Below, piece by piece: positions 5,798 to 11,425 of a DNA stretch of 17,597 nucleotides. The notes beneath the pieces are model-generated. The model saw only the letters and a program-made list of their open reading frames with translations. It did not search any database and had not been told where the DNA came from. The stretch is from Anaerolineaceae bacterium (GTDB lineage Bacteria; Chloroflexota; Anaerolineae; Anaerolineales; Villigracilaceae), in NCBI GenBank assembly GCA_009885445.1, contig VFKQ01000208.1, positions 1 through 17,597 of the forward strand, read 5' to 3'. The position numbers were made by a program, and so were the translations under genes. How positions within the stretch are numbered: the stretch's first letter is position 1; every line of letters starts with the position of its first letter.

Positions 5798-6406
5798 ATG
5801 GCTTTTGAACTTCCGAAATTGAATTATGCAGTAGACGCGTTGGAGCCTCACATTGACGCGCTGACCATGACCATCCATCACGACAAGCATCATCAGGCCT
5901 ACATTACCAATTTGAACGGCGCCATCGAAAAGACTCCTGAACTGGCTGGCAAGTCGCTCGAGGAGATGCTCGGCGATTTGAACGCCGTGCCCGAAGCGGT
6001 GCGCGCGGTCGTGCGCAATCACGGCGGCGGGACGTGGAACCATTCCATGTTCTGGGAGATTCTCGCGCCGAACGCTGGCGGACTGCCGACGGGCGACTTG
6101 GCGACGGCCATTGAATCCGCTTTCGGCGGGTTCGACGCGTTCAAGGGCGAATTCGACAAGTCCGCGATGGGCCGCTTTGGGTCCGGTTGGGCCTGGCTGG
6201 TGAAGAAGGGCAGTGGACTGGCGGTTGTGTCCACGGCGAATCAAGATAACCCCATGTCTGAAGGCATGACCCCGATTTTGGGCATTGACGTATGGGAGCA
6301 CGCGTACTATTTGAAGTATCAGAATCGTCGCGCCGATTACGTGGCCGCGTTTTGGAATGTGATCAATTGGGACGAAGTTGCCCGCCGTCACGCCGGCGCG
6401 ATGTAG
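5798..6406 (+). CDS. sodA: Superoxide dismutase, Mn-type (Fe/Mn family)
   Basis: A 202-residue cytoplasmic enzyme converting superoxide to oxygen and hydrogen peroxide. Metal ligands are H27 (in TIHHDKHH), H82 (in TWNHSMFW), D164 and H168 (in DVWEHAYY). The metal looks like Mn: the segment before the second His is GGGTW, and the active-site Gln is Q149 in STANQDNP, whereas Fe enzymes carry the Gln in the earlier segment. Fe/Mn-cambialistic use is still possible. Length and both domains are complete. A GTG nine bases upstream in frame is rejected because AAGGAG is placed for the ATG at 5798. It has its own strong promoter. Confidence 0.96.
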   Translation: MAFELPKLNYAVDALEPHIDALTMTIHHDKHHQAYITNLNGAIEKTPELAGKSLEEMLGDLNAVPEAVRAVVRNHGGGTWNHSMFWEILAPNAGGLPTGDLATAIESAFGGFDAFKGEFDKSAMGRFGSGWAWLVKKGSGLAVVSTANQDNPMSEGMTPILGIDVWEHAYYLKYQNRRADYVAAFWNVINWDEVARRHAGAM

Positions 6407-6418
6407 GCGAATTGCAGT

Positions 6419-6447
6419 TTGCAGATTACGAGATGCGCAGATATAAT
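6419..6447 (+). promoter_or_regulatory. Promoter of the ferredoxin gene
   Basis: TTGCAG (6419-6424), 17 bp and TATAAT (6442-6447) make a good sigma-70-like promoter. The start point near 6454 leaves a leader of about 32 nt with GAGGAG before the ATG at 6486. It begins 13 bp after the sodA stop, so the ferredoxin gene can be expressed separately from sodA. Confidence 0.7.
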
Positions 6448-6453
6448 CTGCGC
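6435..6453. promoter_or_regulatory. 19-bp palindrome covering the ferredoxin -10 box (possible operator)
   Basis: GCGCAGAT (6435-6442) and ATCTGCGC (6446-6453) are a perfect 8-bp inverted repeat with a 3-bp spacer, centred on the TATAAT box. A repressor binding here would block RNA polymerase. It could instead be a remnant of a dispersed palindrome that happens to form a promoter. The regulator is unknown. Confidence 0.5.
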
Positions 6454-6485
6454 GCTCGAGTAATCATCCAACGAGGAGACTTTTC

Positions 6486-6917
6486 ATGACTCATATTATT
6501 ACCAGCCTATGCTTGCGTGACGCCGGATGCGTGGACGTGTGCCCGGTGGAATGTATCGTGCCGGGTGTGCCGCAGGATAAATATCCGTGGTTTTACATTG
6601 ACCCAGTTACCTGCATTGACTGCGGCGCGTGCGTGCCCGAGTGCCCCTTCACGGCCATCTTCCCCGAAGATGATGTGCCTGCGGCGTACACCGCCAAAGG
6701 CGGCGAGTGGATTTCACTGCCGACCATCAGCGGTCATTACGAAGGTCCCAATCATCACGGCGTAAAGGTTGTGCTCGAAACGGCGCGTCAGCTCGCCCCC
6801 GGCGAGCAAGTGGACTTGACTGCAGACATTAAGCCGAACTACGATTTCTTCCTGCCGGGCGGGCCAGGTTATGGCGCGAACGATACGGACGAAGGCAAGG
6901 CCGCCCTACATAAGTAA
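6486..6917 (+). CDS. Two-cluster ferredoxin with long C-terminal extension
   Basis: A 143-residue electron carrier. Residues 1-65 form a bacterial-type ferredoxin fold with two cysteine groups: C9, C15, C19, C23 and C43, C46, C49, C53. The second is a classical C-x2-C-x2-C-x3-CP [4Fe-4S] motif. The first has C-x5-C-x3-C-x3-C spacing, two residues shorter between its first two Cys than in FdxA-type 7Fe ferredoxins, so whether it holds a 3Fe or 4Fe cluster is unclear. The ECPFTAIFPEDDVP part resembles FdxA. Residues 66-143 are an unrecognised tail with GHYEGPNHHGVKVV and FFLPGGPGYG. GAGGAG precedes the ATG. Partner enzymes are not in the window. Confidence 0.88.
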   Translation: MTHIITSLCLRDAGCVDVCPVECIVPGVPQDKYPWFYIDPVTCIDCGACVPECPFTAIFPEDDVPAAYTAKGGEWISLPTISGHYEGPNHHGVKVVLETARQLAPGEQVDLTADIKPNYDFFLPGGPGYGANDTDEGKAALHK

Positions 6918-6939
6918 GCGTCAATGCGCAATGTAAATC

Positions 6940-6973
6940 AAAGTCCCCGTCTCTATTTAGAGGCGGGGACTTT
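6940..6973. terminator. Bidirectional rho-independent terminator
   Basis: Arms 6940-6953 and 6960-6973 pair over 14 bp with one T-G wobble around a 6-nt loop (TATTTA). The stem is flanked by A residues on the left and T residues on the right, so it works for the ferredoxin gene (plus) and the aminotransferase gene (minus), which converge here. Confidence 0.88.
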
Positions 6974-6974
6974 T

Positions 6975-8090
<1,116 letters not shown>

Positions 8091-8118
8091 GTGTGCTCCG
8101 TCTCTTTTAGTTTTAAAA

Positions 8119-8141
8119 ACAGGCCCCGATATGGAGCCTGT
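8119..8141 (-). terminator. Terminator-like hairpin upstream of the aminotransferase gene
   Basis: On the minus strand ACAGGCTCC, a 5-nt loop and GGGGCCTGT form a 9-bp stem with one wobble pair, followed by a T-run. It could end the VKOR/acidic-protein message, or act as an attenuator if the aminotransferase promoter lies upstream. A weak promoter candidate, TTGCGT then TAATAA with 18 bp between, lies just before it on the minus strand. Confidence 0.65.
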
Positions 8142-8175
8142 TCATTTATTAGTCGTGCGCAAACCTTCAACGCAA

Positions 8176-8254
8176 ATGTCGCGAACACTTGCACCTGGCG
8201 CAAGTGCAGGTGTGAGCGAATGATACGATTTTTTTCAAAAGCCATTAGCGACAT
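8176..8254. other. Structured intergenic element with two mutually exclusive hairpins
   Basis: Outer arms ATGTCGC (8176-8182) and GCGACAT (8248-8254) are a perfect inverted repeat that could close the element. Inside, CACTTGC (8186-8192) pairs with GCAAGTG (8200-8206). Alternatively CACCTG (8192-8197) pairs with CAGGTG (8207-8212). The two stems overlap, so only one can form at a time. It lies in the 8091-8325 spacer between the acidic-protein gene and the aminotransferase gene. It could be a regulatory leader RNA or a dispersed repeat with permuted arms. I do not recognise a known riboswitch. Nothing else is evident in the spacer apart from the terminator-like hairpin. Confidence 0.4.
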
Positions 8255-8325
8255 CGTGTCTGTAGGGTAAATTCGCGTTAAAAATTTTTGTTCGATATTC
8301 TGCCTGCACGACGGAAAATAAATCG

Positions 8326-8550
8326 CTAGATCTCGTCTTCTTCCTCTTCCCAGAGTTCATCGGTTTCTTCGTCATCTTCCTCTTCCCATTCATCGGTCTC
8401 TTCGCTGTCCCAGCCTGCGGCGGCGGCGGCGGGGTCGGTGGGGGAGTAGGTGGCGCATCCCGTGTCGGGATCAATTTCTACTGCGGCGGCGGAGCAATAG
8501 CCTTCATCCACGAATACACAATCTGAGTAGTGACAACGGATACGGGGCAT
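8326..8550 (-). CDS. Small Cys-containing protein with highly acidic tail (DUF1540-like start)
   Basis: A 74-residue protein in two parts. Residues 1-33 carry four Cys (C6, C11, C19, C32) in an order C-x4-C-x7-C-x12-C with an aliphatic/acidic stretch AAAVEID, reminiscent of DUF1540-type small metal-binding proteins; this link is tentative. Residues 48-74 are about three-quarters Asp/Glu and contain an imperfect internal duplication, EETDEWEEED and EETDELWEEEE. No signal peptide or membrane segment is seen, so it is cytoplasmic. AGGAGG lies inside the last codons of the VKOR gene, whose stop is 1 bp upstream of this ATG, so translation is coupled. A role in metal or redox handling alongside VKOR is only inference. 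Confidence 0.8.
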   Translation of the reverse strand: MPRIRCHYSDCVFVDEGYCSAAAVEIDPDTGCATYSPTDPAAAAAGWDSEETDEWEEEDDEETDELWEEEEDEI

Positions 8551-8551
8551 T

Positions 8552-8992
8552 TTAGTAATCCTCCTGAAGTTGGGGTTGTTGGAGTAAACGGATGGCAGAA
8601 ATGATAAAGATGAGGGTCATTGAAACCTGCGAAGTGACACAGAACGGACACAATGCTTTGATCAACACAAGTTCCACATAAATAAGGTAGGCGGTAAAAG
8701 CAAAACCGATCAGCGCCATGCCGAAAATGATCAAGGTCGCATTTTCGCGCATAAAGTCATTGCGCTTGCCGAGCAGGTGCGCCGCCAACAGCGCCGCATA
8801 ACCCAGTATGCCGATCACCGCCACCGGCACCACGCCCACTTCAGAAAAACGGCTGGCGTTCACATCATGACAGCCGCCACTTCCAATGCACATGCCATCA
8901 TTGTTGGTGATTTTGTAAATGGTCATGTAAATCGAGACGAGCAGGCCGAGCACAACGAGCGCAAGAGAAATTTGATACAGCCTATTTTGCAT
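8552..8992 (-). CDS. VKOR-family membrane thiol oxidoreductase
   Basis: A 146-residue inner-membrane protein with four hydrophobic segments (about 8-26, 56-74, 86-106, 108-137). It has the bacterial VKOR cysteine set: loop cysteines C35 and C41 after the first segment, and the quinone-facing CPFC at 115-118. Bacterial VKOR homologues replace DsbB: they reoxidise a DsbA-like thioredoxin and pass electrons to quinone, driving disulfide formation outside the membrane. Many have a fused thioredoxin domain; this one does not, and no separate partner is in the window. It lies 7 bp after the moeA stop on the same strand and is followed by the coupled acidic-protein gene. Confidence 0.92.
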   Translation of the reverse strand: MQNRLYQISLALVVLGLLVSIYMTIYKITNNDGMCIGSGGCHDVNASRFSEVGVVPVAVIGILGYAALLAAHLLGKRNDFMRENATLIIFGMALIGFAFTAYLIYVELVLIKALCPFCVTSQVSMTLIFIISAIRLLQQPQLQEDY

Positions 8993-8999
8993 TTACACC

Positions 9000-10235
9000 T
9001 CAATTATGGAGCAACCAAGCTTCCACTTCCTGACCAGCAGGCGCAGATTTTACACCAGCGGGAATAATTAGTAAAGCATTGGCCTGCACCAGTGAAAACA
9101 AATTGCCCGAGCCTTGATGTCCCGCCAGTTGCGCGCTGCCCGTCTTGAAATCCACGATGCCGCGCAGGTAACTTTCGCGCCCATCTGATTCGATGGGTTC
9201 GCTCAACTTCACGCGCAGGCTGGGTCGTTCGCTGAATAATTCGCCAGATAGTTTTTGCAAAGCCGCGCGCGCAAACACTTCGTAAGTGACAAATGCCGAA
9301 ACTGGATTCCCCGGCAGGCCCATAAAATGAATGCCGCGAAAACTTCCGAAGGCCAGCGGCTTGCCCGGGCGCATATTCACTTTCCAAAAATCAAGACTGC
9401 CTTGCGCTTCCACCACCTCTTTGACAAAATCATACGCGCCCACTGAGACTCCCGCCGACGAGAGAATCATGTCTGACGATTCGTCCAGCGCCCGCTCCAA
9501 CGCGGACCTCACAGCGGCCCGCTCGTCCCGTGCGATTCCCAAGCGAACAACGACTGCACCGTCCGCCTCGAGTTGCGCCGTCAGCGCCACCGAGTTTGAC
9601 TCGTGAATCTGCCCTTCGCCAAGCTGCGACTCAACTGGCACCAACTCGTTACCCGTCGAAATCAACGCTACGCGCGGTTGACGAATCACGTTCACTTGCG
9701 CAACGCCCAACATGGCAAGTAGCGCCAAATCTTGTGCGCGCAAACGCTGACCGCCTTGCAAAACTTCCTGTCCGCGATGCAAGTCCTGTCCGCGCGGACG
9801 CACGAAGTCGCCGCGTTTAATTGCGTGATAAATATTCACTTGTGCCGGCGCGCTCGAACCAGGCACGTTGTTTTGAAAGTCCGTTTCTTCAACCGGCACA
9901 ACCGAGTCCGCGCCGAGGGGCAGGGGCGCGCCGGTCATGATGCGCGCGGCCTCGCCCGCGCCGAGCGCACTCGTCAGCGTGGACCCGGCGGCTAGATCGG
10001 CGACCACCTGCAAAGTCCGGGCTGAGGCGCGCGTGGCGGAGGAAACGTCGTCGGCGCGGACGGCGAAGCCGTCCATGGATGAATTGTCGAAGAGGGGATA
10101 ATCGAATGGGGCCGCGATGGGCTGGGCCAAAATCCTGCCAGCCACGCGTTGAAGCGGAACTTGCTCGGTCTCTTTAATCGTTTGAATGGCGGCGCGAATG
10201 CGTTCTTGCGCCTCACGAACAGTGAGTAAAGCCAT
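9000..10235 (-). CDS. moeA: Molybdopterin molybdenumtransferase
   Basis: A 411-residue cytoplasmic enzyme that inserts molybdate into adenylated molybdopterin, the last step of molybdenum cofactor synthesis. Family motifs appear in order: YPLFDNSSMDGFAVRA, RIMTGAPLPLGADSVVPVEE, STGNELVP, SSAGVSVGAYDFVK, NMRPGKPLAFG and LPGNPVSAFVTYEVF, then a C-terminal beta domain. The SAGVSVGAYD motif differs slightly from the usual SGGVSVG form. I start at base 10235; an ATG 24 bp upstream overlaps the TATAAT box, so it cannot lie on a message begun there. GGAGG precedes the chosen ATG, though only about 3 bp away. No other cofactor genes or molybdoenzymes are in the window. Confidence 0.94.
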   Translation of the reverse strand: MALLTVREAQERIRAAIQTIKETEQVPLQRVAGRILAQPIAAPFDYPLFDNSSMDGFAVRADDVSSATRASARTLQVVADLAAGSTLTSALGAGEAARIMTGAPLPLGADSVVPVEETDFQNNVPGSSAPAQVNIYHAIKRGDFVRPRGQDLHRGQEVLQGGQRLRAQDLALLAMLGVAQVNVIRQPRVALISTGNELVPVESQLGEGQIHESNSVALTAQLEADGAVVVRLGIARDERAAVRSALERALDESSDMILSSAGVSVGAYDFVKEVVEAQGSLDFWKVNMRPGKPLAFGSFRGIHFMGLPGNPVSAFVTYEVFARAALQKLSGELFSERPSLRVKLSEPIESDGRESYLRGIVDFKTGSAQLAGHQGSGNLFSLVQANALLIIPAGVKSAPAGQEVEAWLLHN

Positions 10236-10257
10236 GGGCCTCCGTTGAAGCGGCGAC

Positions 10258-10263
10258 ATTATA
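10258..10263 (-). promoter_or_regulatory. -10 box (TATAAT) of moeA
   Basis: A perfect TATAAT on the minus strand lies 22 bp upstream of the preferred moeA ATG (10235). The start point would be near 10251, giving a very short leader. No TTGACA-like -35 is found at 16-18 bp; TTGAGC lies about 22 bp upstream. Confidence 0.5.
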
Positions 10264-10293
10264 CATCAACTTCGCTTTCGCACGTGCTCAAAA

Positions 10294-10381
10294 TTTTCGC
10301 CGCGAAGCAGGGAAGAGCGCGAAGAAAACCTTTGCGCTTCTTAAAAAAAATTCGCGCCCTTTGCGCCCTGCGCGGTGAAAA
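10294..10381. repeat. Degenerate intergenic repeat (CGCGAAG/CTTTGCGC type)
   Basis: The divergent spacer between moeA and the metallo-beta-lactamase-fold gene holds repeated units such as CTTTGCGC, CCCTTTGCGCCCTGCG and GCGCGAAG. Its ends, TTTCGCCGCG (10295-10304) and CGCGGTGAAA (10371-10380), are inverted with one mismatch. It resembles a class of dispersed repeats whose spurious translation gives RAGRKGREFFL-type peptides. Confidence 0.6.
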
Positions 10382-10402
10382 TGTATGGCACTGAAACCCG
10401 TG

Positions 10403-10420
10403 TATAATTGTCGCGGAGGT
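10403..10420 (+). promoter_or_regulatory. -10 box and ribosome binding site of the MBL-fold gene
   Basis: TATAAT (10403-10408) is followed after 6 bp by GGAGGT (10415-10420), which lies 6 bp before the ATG at 10427. The start point near 10414 would put the ribosome binding site at the very 5' end of the message. No convincing -35 is seen. This placement fixes the start at 10427 and excludes the in-frame ATG at 10385. Confidence 0.65.
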
Positions 10421-10426
10421 TCTTGC

Positions 10427-11080
10427 ATGGAAATCACCTGGTACGGACATTCTTGTTTTCGATTGACAGAGCGCAGTATGGCCACTGTGGTGTGTGACCC
10501 GTTTGATCACACCGCCATTGGTTACAGCGCGCTGAAATTAAAAGCTGATATCGTGACGGTCAGCCACGATGCGCCCGGCCATAATAATTTGGATGTAGTG
10601 AAGGGTGTGGCGCACACCATCACCGGCCCCGGCGAATTTGAAATTGGCGGCGTATTCATCACCGGCGTGCAAACCGACGGCGCTGGTAAAAAAGCCGGCG
10701 GCCCGCGCAACACTTTGTATGTTTTTGATTACGACGGCATCACCGTGGCGCACCTCGGCGACTTGCGTCAAGTGCCTTCGCAATCTGAAGTGGAAGCGCT
10801 CGGCACCGTGAACGTGGCCCTCGTCCCCGTGGGCGGCGGCTCGAGTCTCAACGCGGCCAAAGCCGCAGAAGTTGTCAGCCTGCTCGAGCCAAATCTCGTC
10901 ATCCCGATGCACTATGCCACGCCCGCTGTAAAGAAAATAGAGCTGGATGAACTTGGCAAATTTTTGAAAGAGATGGGCCTGAGCGCGAACGTGGTGGAAA
11001 AACAAGCCTCACTTAAAGTGACTCGCTCAAGCCTGCCCGACGAGACGCACGTGATCACGCTCGATTACGCGCGCGAGTAA
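10427..11080 (+). CDS. Metallo-beta-lactamase-fold protein (UlaG/UPF0173-like) with eroded metal site
   Basis: A 217-residue MBL-fold protein. The start MEITWYGHSCFRL, the GPGEFEIGGVFITGV and HLGDL segments, and the ending IPMHYATP place it near the UlaG/UPF0173 group of hydrolases. The metal-binding loop is TVSHDAPGHNN (44-54): H47 and H52 remain, but the second His of the usual H-x-H pattern is A49 and the usual Asp is missing. A His common near the GVAT segment is replaced (GVQTDGAG, 80-87). D112 and H162 are kept. It may bind one metal or be non-catalytic. A 100-residue gene follows after 5 bp. Confidence 0.85.
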   Translation: MEITWYGHSCFRLTERSMATVVCDPFDHTAIGYSALKLKADIVTVSHDAPGHNNLDVVKGVAHTITGPGEFEIGGVFITGVQTDGAGKKAGGPRNTLYVFDYDGITVAHLGDLRQVPSQSEVEALGTVNVALVPVGGGSSLNAAKAAEVVSLLEPNLVIPMHYATPAVKKIELDELGKFLKEMGLSANVVEKQASLKVTRSSLPDETHVITLDYARE

Positions 11081-11085
11081 AACGA

Positions 11086-11388
11086 ATGCCCGTTAAAGTA
11101 TTAATGACCTGGGACATTGCCCCCGAACGCGAACAGGAATATTTTGAATTCGTTATCGGCGAGTTTGTGCCCGGCGTGCAACGCCTCGGCCTGCAACCCA
11201 TTGAAGCCTGGGCCACCATCTATGGCAATCAGCCGCAGATTCAAGTCTGCCTGGTGGCAGAAGATGCATCCGGTGCGCGGCGCATCCTCACCTCGCCTGA
11301 GTGGATTCGCCTTTCGGAGCAACTTTTTAATTACGTGCGCAATTACTCGCACAAAGTCGTCGCAGCCCGCGCCGGATTTCAGTTCTAG
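11086..11388 (+). CDS. Uncharacterised 100-residue protein
   Basis: A small soluble protein with no signal peptide or membrane segment. It begins MPVKVLMTWDIAPEREQEYF, has an aromatic-rich helix and the strand PQIQVCLVAED, and ends with a helix LSEQLFNYVRNYSHKVV. A strand-helix-strand-strand-helix pattern of this length is compatible with a dimeric alpha-beta barrel (ferredoxin-like) fold, but I recognise no family. The ATG is 5 bp after the stop of the MBL-fold gene without a clear ribosome binding site, so it is likely translated by coupling and may share that gene's role. A hairpin terminator follows directly. Confidence 0.8.
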   Translation: MPVKVLMTWDIAPEREQEYFEFVIGEFVPGVQRLGLQPIEAWATIYGNQPQIQVCLVAEDASGARRILTSPEWIRLSEQLFNYVRNYSHKVVAARAGFQF

Positions 11389-11392
11389 TTCA

Positions 11393-11416
11393 CGGCCTTG
11401 CCACACGGCAAGGCCG
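11393..11416 (+). terminator. Hairpin terminator after the MBL-fold operon
   Basis: CGGCCTTGCC (11393-11402) and GGCAAGGCCG (11407-11416) form a perfect 10-bp stem with a 4-nt ACAC loop, followed by AATTAATTT. The T-run is broken, so termination may be partial. It ends 9 bp before the ATG of the next gene. Confidence 0.75.
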
Positions 11417-11425
11417 AATTAATTT

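Noticed and set aside
5780..6391. 203-residue minus-strand reading opposite superoxide dismutase
   Set aside because: Complementary-strand shadow of sodA, whose motifs are certain.
8091..8325. Small coding gene in the aminotransferase leader
   Set aside because: One minus-strand frame stays open, but it crosses the hairpins, has no start with a ribosome binding site and resembles no protein.
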